From NCBI GenBank assembly GCA_963739975.1, contig CAVUCK010000010.1:129511-193510 (forward strand): DNA of 64,000 nt, written 5' to 3'. Position 1 is the first letter of the stretch. The number at the start of each line of letters is the position of its first letter. The position numbers and the translations under genes were made by a program. Below, piece by piece: positions 17,316 to 24,832 of this stretch. The notes beneath the pieces were generated by a model, which saw nothing but the letters and a program-made list of their open reading frames with translations, made no database searches and was not told where the DNA came from. Source of the DNA: JALZMG01 sp963739975. Lineage in GTDB: Bacteria; Actinomycetota; Acidimicrobiia; Acidimicrobiales; Ilumatobacteraceae.

Positions 17316-17885
17316 TCAAGAACCCTGTTTGCGGGTCTTCACCACGAGGGTCGTCGGCACCGGGTGCTCGGCGTCGACACCGAGCTCGTGGAAGGCCTCG
17401 ATGCGGAAGTTGGTGCGGGCCAGCGCGGTCAGCAGCTCCCCGACGGTGCGCTCGTCGTCCCCGTAGCGCCGCAGCGCGCCGTCGGCCCCGACGCCGACCG
17501 CGGCGAAGGGGTGGTCGAGGGCGACGACGAACGGCGCGCCCGGCTTGAGGACACGGTGCACTTGGCGGAGGGTGCGCCCGAGGTCGATGTCGTCGTGCAT
17601 CGTGTGCGACGACAGGACCAGGTCGATCGTCCCGCTCGGTGCGAAGCCGAGGTCGGCGAGGTCACCGTGATGGCACTCCACCGAGACCTCGGCCCGGGCG
17701 GCGTCGGCGCGCAAGTCGGCGATGCGGTCGACGTCGGGGTCCAGCGCGATCACCTTGGCGCCCTCGGCGGCCAGCGCGACCGCGTTGCCGGCGATCCCGA
17801 GCTCGATGACGCGCTTGCCCGACACGTCGCCGACGAGGTGGAGCTGGTCGTCGCCGGGGACGTCGGCGCCATAGGTCACGGTCAC
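17316..17885 (-). CDS. Class I SAM-dependent methyltransferase
   Basis: 189 aa from GTG at 17883-17885. SAM-binding motif I is KRVIELGIAGNAVALAAEG, with the acidic residue after strand 2 in VIALDPDVDRI, then motif IV DLVLSSHTMHDD and a post-IV segment VLKPGAPFVVALDHPF. These fit a methyltransferase_11/25-type fold. The substrate is unknown. A nearby GTG at 17879 is an alternative start. The gene faces the protease terminator at its 3' end and diverges from the DUF5318 gene. Confidence 0.82.
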   Translation of the reverse strand: MTVTYGADVPGDDQLHLVGDVSGKRVIELGIAGNAVALAAEGAKVIALDPDVDRIADLRADAARAEVSVECHHGDLADLGFAPSGTIDLVLSSHTMHDDIDLGRTLRQVHRVLKPGAPFVVALDHPFAAVGVGADGALRRYGDDERTVGELLTALARTNFRIEAFHELGVDAEHPVPTTLVVKTRKQGS

Positions 17886-18050
17886 CCACCCAGTGTGGCG
17901 CGCCCGCACCCGTCGGAAGCCCAACCGGCGTGTACGAACACGTCGACGCCAGAATTGGCGTCGATCGTTGACCCGGAACGGGGTCGACCTCGCGGTCGGG
18001 TGGCGGGGGCGCAACGGGGCGACCGCCACCGGTCCGAGCACTAGCCTTCC

Positions 18051-18446
18051 GTGACGATGACGCTGACGGCCGACTCGCTGCGCGGGCGGAGCGGACGCGG
18101 GCAGATCGACCACCGGCTGACCCGTCAGCACCTCATCAACGAATACCGTCGCGGGAGGCTCAGCCAGGAGCAGGTGTGTGACGCCCACCCGGAGCTGATC
18201 CGGGCGGCCAAGAACGTCGGCACCGAGTCGCAGAACTTGTGCCCAATCTGCGCCACCACGCAGCTTCGCCTGGTCACCTATGTGTTCGGGCCGCGCCTGC
18301 CGGCACACGGTCGTTGCGTCACGACAGCGCGTGAGGTCGCCGCCCTGAACCGGCGCCGCGAGGAGCTGTCGGCCTACGTCGTGGAGGCGTGCATCGAGTG
18401 CCGCTGGCACCACCTCCTGCGCGTGCTGCCCGTCGGCGGCCGGTAG
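18051..18446 (+). CDS. DUF5318 family protein with two CxxC pairs
   Basis: 131 aa. The protein has C64-P-I-C67 and C114-I-E-C117, likely a zinc ribbon, in a small basic protein typical of the DUF5318 family (Rv0049-like), which is confined to actinobacteria. Role unknown. In M. tuberculosis it lies a few genes before rpsF, as here, which supports the identification. GTG at 18051 is taken as the start; ATG at 18057 is equally possible. Confidence 0.78.
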   Translation: MTMTLTADSLRGRSGRGQIDHRLTRQHLINEYRRGRLSQEQVCDAHPELIRAAKNVGTESQNLCPICATTQLRLVTYVFGPRLPAHGRCVTTAREVAALNRRREELSAYVVEACIECRWHHLLRVLPVGGR

Positions 18447-18449
18447 CCC

Positions 18450-18977
18450 ATGACCCGGAGCCTCGGGTCGCGCCTCGTCGCCACGCTGATCCTGGTCACG
18501 ACGGCGGCGGCGTGCGGGTCGAGCGGTGGCGACGGCTCGACGGTCGCCGCGGCCGGTCAGCCGCAGGGGTTCGATCTCGTCGCCGCGGAGGTCACCACGG
18601 CCGACGGTGAGGTCTGCCAGCTGTGCATGTGGCTGGCCGACACCCCCGACCGGCGCGGGCGCGGGCTGACCGCCGTCACGGACCTCGGGCCGGCGGACGG
18701 GATGGTGTTCCGGTGGGACGAGCCGGCGACGTCGGCCTTCCACATGCGTGAGGTGCCGATGCCGCTGTCGATCGCCTGGTTCGCCGCCGACGGCTCGTAC
18801 GTGTCGGCGCTCGACATGGCGCCCTGCACGCAGGAGCCGCTGTCGAACTGCCCGGTCTACGGTGCCGCCGGCCCCTATACGGAGGCGATCGAGGTCCCGG
18901 CCGGAGACCTCACCGAGTTGGGCATCGGGCCCGGCAGCCGGCTCGTCGTCCTCGACGAGCCCTGCCCGCAGGCCTGA
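18450..18977 (+). CDS. DUF192 family lipoprotein
   Basis: 175 aa; starts 3 bases after the DUF5318 stop. Signal peptide with lipobox AAAC (C22), then a DUF192 domain: RRGRGLTAVTDLGPADGMVF, FHMREVPMPLSIAWF, and the terminal IGPGSRLVV. DUF192 proteins are small beta-barrel extracytoplasmic proteins of unknown function. Four Cys (in VCQLC, APCTQEPLSNC) could form disulfides in the mature protein. Confidence 0.82.
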   Translation: MTRSLGSRLVATLILVTTAAACGSSGGDGSTVAAAGQPQGFDLVAAEVTTADGEVCQLCMWLADTPDRRGRGLTAVTDLGPADGMVFRWDEPATSAFHMREVPMPLSIAWFAADGSYVSALDMAPCTQEPLSNCPVYGAAGPYTEAIEVPAGDLTELGIGPGSRLVVLDEPCPQA

Positions 18978-18986
18978 TCCTCCATC

Positions 18987-19053
18987 TGGGCGCGGATGTT
19001 CTCACGACGCCTTCCGGGCGCGGAGGTTCTCGAAATCGAGAACCACCGCGCCC
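18987..19053. repeat. Palindromic hairpin, copy 2 of the repeated element, with a partial copy before it
   Basis: The full copy at 19016-19053 pairs GGGCGCGG-A-GGTTCTCG with CGAGAACC-A-CCGCGCCC around AAAT, one mismatch in 17 bp. A degenerate half copy (TGGGCGCGGATGTTCTC) starts at 18987. It lies between the DUF192 gene and rpsF, so it may terminate the former. It matches copy 1 at 6532-6569 at 34 of 38 positions. Confidence 0.75.
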
Positions 19054-19212
19054 AGATCACGGATCGGACACGGGAGGGCCGACCCATGACACCCCTGCGT
19101 CATGCTCCGAGATCGTGGACACACCGGTACACTCCTGCGGTCACATTCGCCCTGCCCCACAACGGGGCCCCGACCGCGACGCGCGGCCGGGTCCGAAGGG
19201 AGGTCCTCACGC

Positions 19213-19545
19213 ATGATGCGTGCGTACGAGCTCATGGTCATCATCGACGGGGACGTCGAGGACCCGAAGGCCCAGTCGTGGGTCAAGACCGTGACCGACG
19301 GCATCGCCGCGGCCGGTGGTTCCGTGCACGGCAAGCCCGATTGGTGGGGCAAGCGCCAGTTCGCCTACCCGATCAACCGCAAGGACACGGGCTACTACCT
19401 GGTCGTCGAGACCGTGGCACCACCCGGCGCGCTCGACGAGCTCGAGCGCGCCCTGCGGCTCGCGGACGACGTCGTCCGCCACAAGCTCATCCGCCTGCCC
19501 GACGCCGAGGCTGAGCGCCGCGGCATGGCGGGCGCGGCGGCCTGA
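19213..19545 (+). CDS. rpsF: 30S ribosomal protein S6
   Basis: 110 aa. Starts MMRAYELMVIID, typical of S6, with the WGKRQFAYPINRKDTGYYLVV segment that contacts S18. GGGAGG lies about 12 bases before the first ATG (19213); the second ATG at 19216 is an alternative. It binds 16S rRNA together with S18, encoded two genes on. First gene of the rpsF-ssb-rpsR-rplI operon; the order is the conserved bacterial one. Confidence 0.96.
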   Translation: MMRAYELMVIIDGDVEDPKAQSWVKTVTDGIAAAGGSVHGKPDWWGKRQFAYPINRKDTGYYLVVETVAPPGALDELERALRLADDVVRHKLIRLPDAEAERRGMAGAAA

Positions 19546-19572
19546 CGCCGCCCTGCTGGAAGGACCACAACC

Positions 19573-20016
19573 ATGGCAGACAACACCATCACCCTCGTCG
19601 GCAACCTGACCCGCGACCCCGAGCTGCGCTACACCAGCGGCGGCCGCGGTGTGGCCAACTTCGGGCTGGCCGTCAACCGGCGCTACCAGGTCAACAACGA
19701 ATGGCAGGAGCAGACGTCGTTCTTCAACGTCGTCGCCTGGGGCACGCTCGGCGAGAACGCCGCGGCCTGCCTGAACAAGGGCACGCGCATCGTCGTCAAC
19801 GGTCGCCTCGAGCAGCGCTCGTGGGAGACCCAGGACGGTGAGAAGCGTTCGGTCGTCGAGGTCGTCGCCGACGAGCTCGGACCGAGCCTGCGCTGGGCCC
19901 AGGCCCACGTGGAGAAGACGGCCCGCACCAACGTCGAGGGCGGCGGCGGCGCCGCCCCCGGTGGCGGCGGCGGCCGAGCCCCCGACCCGATCTACGGCGA
20001 CGAAGAGCCGTTCTAG
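19573..20016 (+). CDS. ssb: Single-stranded DNA-binding protein
   Basis: 147 aa. OB fold at the N-terminus: NTITLVGNLTRDPELRYT, NRRYQVNNEWQEQTSFFNVV, RIVVNGRLEQRSWETQDGEKR. Then a Gly-rich linker and an acidic tip ending DEEPF, the site that recruits partner proteins. It protects ssDNA in replication and repair, consistent with dnaB downstream. Spacing to rpsF is 27 bases with GGAAGGA before the ATG. Confidence 0.96.
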   Translation: MADNTITLVGNLTRDPELRYTSGGRGVANFGLAVNRRYQVNNEWQEQTSFFNVVAWGTLGENAAACLNKGTRIVVNGRLEQRSWETQDGEKRSVVEVVADELGPSLRWAQAHVEKTARTNVEGGGGAAPGGGGGRAPDPIYGDEEPF

Positions 20017-20034
20017 AACGAGAGCACAGGACCG

Positions 20035-20436
20035 ATGGCGAGCAAGAAGAACCGGGCCCGGGCGTCCAAGGACACCACGACCCGCAAGTACAAGAAGAAG
20101 ACCAGCGCCCTCATCACGGAGAAGGTCACCTACGTCGACTACAAGGACGTCGACCTGTTGGCCCGCTTCATGAGCGACCGCGCCAAGATCCGCAACCGGC
20201 GAGTCAGCGGCAACGACGTGCAGCAGCAGCGCGAGGTCGCCAACGCCATCAAGGTGGCCCGGGAGATGGCCCTGCTGCCGTATGCCCGCCGTGTGTCGAC
20301 GCAGCGCACCCGGCCGCCACGCGACGGGCGTCGCGAGCGTGACTCCGACCTGCGCACCGAGACGCCCGAGCAGCCGGTCGACGAGGTGGCCGCTGACCAG
20401 GTCGTCGAGCAGCCGGTCGACGAGGTGCGGGCGTGA
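20035..20436 (+). CDS. rpsR: 30S ribosomal protein S18 with a C-terminal extension
   Basis: 133 aa; typical S18 is 75-90 aa. The S18 core (about 20-90) is intact: YVDYKDVDLLARFMSDRAKI, RRVSGNDVQQQREVANAIK, REMALLPY. A 40-aa tail follows that is acidic and Gln/Val-rich, containing EQPVDEV twice, encoded by two identical 21-bp direct repeats (20368-20388 and 20407-20427). The tail's function is unknown. The stop overlaps the rplI GTG (GTGA). Confidence 0.93.
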   Translation: MASKKNRARASKDTTTRKYKKKTSALITEKVTYVDYKDVDLLARFMSDRAKIRNRRVSGNDVQQQREVANAIKVAREMALLPYARRVSTQRTRPPRDGRRERDSDLRTETPEQPVDEVAADQVVEQPVDEVRA

Positions 20437-20876
20437 AGCTGATCCTGCGCGCCGACGTCGACGGGCTCGGCAAGCGCGGCGACATCGTCGCCGTCGCCGA
20501 TGGCTACGGCCGCAACTTCCTGCTCCCGCGGGGGTTGGCCTTCGTCGCCACGGCCGGGGCCGTCGATCAGGCGGCGCGCATGCGCAAGGCGCGCGACGTC
20601 CGGGACGCCAACGACCGCGAGGCGGCCCAGTCGATCGCCACGCGCCTGGTGCCGAAGATCATCACGATCCCGGCCAAGAGCGGTCAGGAAGGTCGCCTGT
20701 TCGGGTCGGTCACGCTGACCGACGTCGTCGAGGCGGTCCGCGACCAGACCGGCGTCGAGCTCGAGCGGCGGCAGCTGGACAGCGATCCGATCAAGGCGCT
20801 CGGCCAGCACACGGTGACGGCGAAGCTGCACTCGGACGTGTCGTTCCCGATCACCGTCGACGTCGTCTCGGTGTAG
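20433..20876 (+). CDS. rplI: 50S ribosomal protein L9
   Basis: 147 aa. N-terminal domain KLILRADVDGLGKRGDIVAVADGYGRNFLLPRG-type with the conserved GYGRNFLLP, a helical linker, and a C-terminal domain ending VSFPITVDVVSV. Binds 23S rRNA near the L1 stalk. GTG start overlaps the rpsR stop by 4 bases. Last gene of the operon, followed by a perfect terminator hairpin. Confidence 0.95.
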   Translation: MKLILRADVDGLGKRGDIVAVADGYGRNFLLPRGLAFVATAGAVDQAARMRKARDVRDANDREAAQSIATRLVPKIITIPAKSGQEGRLFGSVTLTDVVEAVRDQTGVELERRQLDSDPIKALGQHTVTAKLHSDVSFPITVDVVSV

Positions 20877-20879
20877 ATC

Positions 20880-20908
20880 GGACGAGCTGTGCGGTCCACA
20901 GCTCGTCC
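20880..20908. terminator. Terminator after rplI
   Basis: GGACGAGCTGTG (20880-20891) and CACAGCTCGTCC (20897-20908) pair perfectly over 12 bp with a 5-nt loop, 4 bases past the rplI stop. A second hairpin, CCGACTGCC/GGCAGTCGG (20953-20974), lies 40 bases before dnaB and may act as a leader element. Confidence 0.8.
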
Positions 20909-21013
20909 CCAGGAACACGATGAGTCGTCCACACGTGAACTGAGCGCGCCCACCGACTGCCCACAGGCAGTCGGCACTGGTTATGCCCAGGGGATCTCCG
21001 CGAGGGTCGACTG

Positions 21014-23959
21014 ATGGATCGGCGGGACCAACGCGACGGCCGGCGCGGCGGTCGTGGCGACGATGATCGGCGGCCGGCGCGCTCGGGGAACCGGGTGCCG
21101 CCGCACAACCTGCAGGCCGAGGAGTCCGTGCTCGGTGCGTTGTTGCTGTCGCGCGACGCCATCGGTGCCGTCAGCGAGCAAGGTCTGCGTCCCGACGACT
21201 TCTACAAGCCCGGGCACCAGCACGTCTTCGACGCCATCCGCGCCCTGTACTCGACGGGCGCGCCGGCGGACACGATCACCGTCGCCGACGAGCTGCGCAA
21301 GGTCGGGCTGCTCGACCAGATCGGCGGCGTCGAGGCGCTCCACGCGCTGCAGAACGCCACCCCGGCGATCTCCAACGCCGCCCACTACGCCCGCATCGTG
21401 CAGGACACCGCGCTGCTCCGGCGCCTGATCCACGTCGCCGGCGACATCGCCGAGCTGGCGTACGGCGAGCCCGACGACGTGACCAAGGCCGTCGACGAGG
21501 CCGAGTCCAAGGTGTTCAAGGTTGCCGAGGAACGGATCACCGACTCCACGCAGCTCCTCAGCGACTCCATCAAGGGGGTGATGGACCGCCTCGAGGAGAC
21601 GTTCGCCCGCGGCGACATCATCACCGGGACGGCAACCGGGTACCACGACGTGGACGAGTTGCTGTCGGGCCTGCAACCGTCGACGCTGACCATCGTCGGT
21701 GCGCGCCCGGCGATGGGCAAGTGCATCGCCGCCGACACCCCGATGGTCGACACCGCGACCGGTGAGGTGGTCACGGCGCGGGTGCTGGTTGCCCGAACCG
21801 CGTCGACCGGGCGGCTGCGCGTGCGGGCGCTCGACGGCGATGGTCGCCAGTGCGACGCCGACGTCAGCGCGGTGATCGAGGACGGCGTGAAGCCCGTGTT
21901 CAGGGTGACGACCCGTTCAGGACGGACGGCGATGCTCACGGCGTCACATCCGCTGCTCACGCCGGCAGGTTGGCGGCCACTCGGCGAGCTGGCGGTCGGG
22001 GTCGACATCGCCGTGCCGGCTCGATTGCCCGTCTTCGGCACCGACGACCGGTCCGACGCCGAGCTCGATGAGCTGGCCGCCCGAACGATCGAGGAGGGCG
22101 TTCCGGCCGACGCGTTTCGGCTGGCTCGGCACAGCCTGCGGCGATACGTCGCCAAGGTGCTTCGCTGTGAGGCTCCCCTGGACGACCGTTCGTCGTTTCG
22201 ACATCGTTGCCCGACCGAGGCGGCCGCCCACGGGCTGGCCCACCTATTGCTCAGGGTCGGCGTCAGGGCGCAGGTTCATCGGCCCGTCGGCGGTCCGGTC
22301 GCCGGCGGCGTGCTGCTGAGCGGGCCGGTTCGCGACGACACCGTGCCGGCTGCGGTGTGGGACGACATCATCAAGGCCAAGGGCGGCCGCTCGTGGGCAG
22401 ACGTCAACCGGTGTTGTGGGCGGCCGGCCTCCCACAACTGGCACCCGTACCGGGGTCGGGTCCGCCGGGAGACGGTTGGACGACTGGCCGAGGCGCTCGA
22501 TGACGACCAGCTGCGGTGGTGGGCGTCGCCAGACGTGTCGTGGGATCGCGTCGTCGAGATCGAGCCGATGGGCCTGATGGAGGTCATCGACTTCACCGTG
22601 GCCGGACTGCACAACTTCGTCGCCGCCGACCTGTACCTGCACAACACCGCCTTCGGGCTGGGGATGGCGACGCACGTGGCGCGGACGTCGGGGTTGCCGG
22701 TGCTGGTCTTCTCCCTCGAGATGGGGCACCACGAGCTGACCCAGCGCATCCTGTCAAGCGAGGCGCTCGTCGACTCGACCCTCATCCGCAACGGTCGCTT
22801 GAAGGAAGCGGACTGGGCGCGCATCGGCCAGGCCATCGGCCGGCTCGAGGTGCCCCTGTTCCTCGACGACAACCCGCGCGTCACGGTGATGGAGATTCGC
22901 GCCAAGGCCCGTCGGATCAAGGCCCGCCACGGTGCGCTTGCGCTGATCGTCATCGACTACCTGCAGTTGATGAGCGCTGGCGGCAACCCCGAGAACCGCC
23001 AGCTCGAGGTCAGCGACATCAGCCGCAACCTGAAGATCCTGGCCCGCGAGCTGGAGGTGCCGATCGTCGCGCTCAGCCAGCTGAGCCGGAACCTGGAGAG
23101 CCGCAGCGACAAGCGGCCGATGCTCGCCGACCTCCGGGAGAGCGGCTGCCTGACGGCCGACACCCGGCTGGTGCGCGCCGACACCGGCGCCGAGGTGGCA
23201 CTCGGCGACCTGGTCGGGTCGACCGACGTACCGGTCTTGTCACTCGACGAGCGGTACCGGCTCGTCCCGGCCCGGTTGCTCAGGGCCTTCCCGAGCGGCG
23301 TCAAGCCGACGTACCGCCTGCGACTCGCCTCGGGTCGTTCGGTCGACGCCAGCGCCAACCACCCGTTCCTCACGGTGGGTGGCTGGCGCCCCGTCGAGGC
23401 ACTCGTCGTCGGTGAGCACGTGGCAGTTGCGCCGCACCTCGCCGGCGCGCCGATCACCGACGACGTGCCACTGGCCGTCTGGGAGCACGTGCGCACGAAG
23501 TCGGCGCCCGCCGCGGCGCTCTCCATGGCCGAGCTCGGTGACGCCCTCGGGCTGCGCTACTGCGCGGCGACGCTCGAGCGCTTCCGGCTGACCCGCCACC
23601 GGGTCGCCCGCATCGCCACCGTGACCGGCGACGACTGGCTGCACGCGCTCGCCGCGGCCGACGTGGCCTGGGACCGGATCATGTCGATCACGCCGCTCGG
23701 CGAGCAGCCGGTGTTCGACGCCACCATCGAGACGACGCACAACTTCGTGGCCAACGGCATCGTCGCCCACAACTCGCTGGAGCAGGACGCCGACGTCGTC
23801 ATGTTCCTGTACCGGGACGAGGTCTACAACAACGAGTCGCCCGACAAGGGCTCCGCCGAAGTGATCGTGGCCAAGCACCGTTCCGGCCCGATCGGCACGA
23901 AGCGCCTGGTGTTCCGGGGGCAGTACACGCGCTTCGACAACGCCGCCCGCGGCGTCTGA
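21014..23959 (+). CDS. dnaB: Replicative DNA helicase DnaB with two inteins
   Basis: 981 aa as encoded; removing two inteins (308 and 209 aa) leaves 464 aa, a normal DnaB. The exteins contain the N-terminal DnaB domain (NLQAEESVLGALLLSRDA), the linker, Walker A GARPAMGK|T, Walker B LIVIDYLQLM, the H4 loop region SQLSRNLESR, and the C-terminal DLRESG|SLEQDAD. Both inteins sit exactly inside conserved ATPase motifs, so activity needs splicing. DnaB is the hexameric helicase that unwinds DNA at the fork and partners with DnaG and SSB. ATG at 21014. Downstream of rplI, as in Rv0056-Rv0058. Confidence 0.96.
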   Translation: MDRRDQRDGRRGGRGDDDRRPARSGNRVPPHNLQAEESVLGALLLSRDAIGAVSEQGLRPDDFYKPGHQHVFDAIRALYSTGAPADTITVADELRKVGLLDQIGGVEALHALQNATPAISNAAHYARIVQDTALLRRLIHVAGDIAELAYGEPDDVTKAVDEAESKVFKVAEERITDSTQLLSDSIKGVMDRLEETFARGDIITGTATGYHDVDELLSGLQPSTLTIVGARPAMGKCIAADTPMVDTATGEVVTARVLVARTASTGRLRVRALDGDGRQCDADVSAVIEDGVKPVFRVTTRSGRTAMLTASHPLLTPAGWRPLGELAVGVDIAVPARLPVFGTDDRSDAELDELAARTIEEGVPADAFRLARHSLRRYVAKVLRCEAPLDDRSSFRHRCPTEAAAHGLAHLLLRVGVRAQVHRPVGGPVAGGVLLSGPVRDDTVPAAVWDDIIKAKGGRSWADVNRCCGRPASHNWHPYRGRVRRETVGRLAEALDDDQLRWWASPDVSWDRVVEIEPMGLMEVIDFTVAGLHNFVAADLYLHNTAFGLGMATHVARTSGLPVLVFSLEMGHHELTQRILSSEALVDSTLIRNGRLKEADWARIGQAIGRLEVPLFLDDNPRVTVMEIRAKARRIKARHGALALIVIDYLQLMSAGGNPENRQLEVSDISRNLKILARELEVPIVALSQLSRNLESRSDKRPMLADLRESGCLTADTRLVRADTGAEVALGDLVGSTDVPVLSLDERYRLVPARLLRAFPSGVKPTYRLRLASGRSVDASANHPFLTVGGWRPVEALVVGEHVAVAPHLAGAPITDDVPLAVWEHVRTKSAPAAALSMAELGDALGLRYCAATLERFRLTRHRVARIATVTGDDWLHALAAADVAWDRIMSITPLGEQPVFDATIETTHNFVANGIVAHNSLEQDADVVMFLYRDEVYNNESPDKGSAEVIVAKHRSGPIGTKRLVFRGQYTRFDNAARGV
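21722..22645 (+). other. DnaB intein 1 (308 aa, in the Walker A motif)
   Basis: Residues 237-544 of the DnaB precursor, inserted after GARPAMGK. It begins Cys (CIAADTPMVDTATGEVV, block A), has block B TASHPLLTPAGW with the conserved His, and ends with block F VIDFTVAGLHNFVAADL and block G YLHN, followed by extein Thr. The middle (about 110 to 240 of the intein) lacks a recognisable first LAGLIDADG motif and looks like a degraded homing endonuclease. Splicing residues (Cys1, block B His, terminal His-Asn, +1 Thr) are all present. Confidence 0.93.
23147..23773 (+). other. DnaB intein 2 (209 aa, in the DLRESG motif)
   Basis: Residues 712-920 of the precursor, inserted after DLRESG. It begins CLTADTRLVRADTGAEV (block A), has block B SANHPFLTVGGW, and ends with block F VFDATIETTHNFVANG and block G VAHN, followed by extein Ser. 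It is short, with only about 70 aa between the splicing halves, so the homing endonuclease is essentially lost. All residues for self-splicing (Cys1, block B His, terminal His-Asn, +1 Ser) are present. Confidence 0.93.
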
Positions 23960-24107
23960 GCGTAGACAAAGTCCCCGAGCGTTCGTGCCGCAGTGAGCGC
24001 GACGCGTGAGGCCGGCCTTGCCCGGCCTTGCGAGCGAGCGAGCTCACGGCAGTCTGGCTGTTGCCGCAGCGGTGAGCGGAGTCTTCGGAGCGACCGAGGC
24101 CATCAGA

Positions 24108-24767
24108 TCAGACGAAGCGGAGATCGACGCCGCAGATCGTCGTTGTCTCGCCGGTGCGCCTGCGGTCCGTGGCGATCAGGTCGATGGCGTCGATGCCCTC
24201 GCCGCGCGTTCCGGCGGGGACGAAGCGCACGGCGTGATCGACCTCCAGCTGCCGCCATCGGGCCTGCATCGCCGCCGGATCGTTCGCCGCCACGTCGATG
24301 CCGGCGATCCCGGACACGACGTCCGTCTCGGCATGGGCCCGCCAGGGTCCGGCCCACGCCCACGCCCCGGGCGTCGCCGGCTGGTCGATCGAGACGATCG
24401 CCCCGCCGACGTCGCGCGGGTGGAGGTGGCGGCCGCGGATCTGCGGAGCGTCAGCCTCGAACACGATGCGCACGCCGGCGGCGGTGACGAGGTCGACGCG
24501 TCGATCGAGGTCGTCGCACTCGAAGATCGCCATGTAGCCGCCATCCCCCGAGCGCCGATCGAGCAGCCGCCCCGCCGTGGTGCCGTCCTCCACCGGACTG
24601 ACCACCTCGATGAACTGGTCACCGACGGTCATCAGGGCGTTGTGCAGGCCGAACACCTCGACACCCGGGTCCTCGAAGCAGACCGTCACGCCGAGGTGGG
24701 CGCACAGCGCAGCGACGACGCGGTCGCGCTCCCTGGCGACCAGAGCGACCTGGCGCAGTCGGATCAT
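24108..24767 (-). CDS. VOC/glyoxalase-like family protein
   Basis: 219 aa from ATG at 24765-24767. Two beta-alpha-beta-beta-beta modules are visible: RLRQVALVARERDRVVAAL and VVSGIAGIDVAANDPAAM each start one, and GLHNALMTVGDQFIEVVSP is the typical end of a first module. It belongs to the vicinal-oxygen-chelate superfamily, probably a glyoxalase-like domain protein; metal ligands and substrate are not clear. A TTG 18 bases upstream is a less likely start. It lies alone between dnaB (convergent) and a divergent kinase gene. Confidence 0.72.
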   Translation of the reverse strand: MIRLRQVALVARERDRVVAALCAHLGVTVCFEDPGVEVFGLHNALMTVGDQFIEVVSPVEDGTTAGRLLDRRSGDGGYMAIFECDDLDRRVDLVTAAGVRIVFEADAPQIRGRHLHPRDVGGAIVSIDQPATPGAWAWAGPWRAHAETDVVSGIAGIDVAANDPAAMQARWRQLEVDHAVRFVPAGTRGEGIDAIDLIATDRRRTGETTTICGVDLRFV

Positions 24768-24832
24768 CGGCGCACCGTACGTCAACCGAGCCGAAGGCAG
24801 GTTCTCGCGTTCCTGCCGTAGCGTCCTCGCCC

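Noticed and set aside
20877..21013. Riboswitch or ncRNA before dnaB
   Set aside because: Two simple hairpins only; no conserved riboswitch core seen.
23960..24107. Repeat element after dnaB (CCGGCCTTG twice)
   Set aside because: Only two 9-base words; no structure beyond chance for this GC content.
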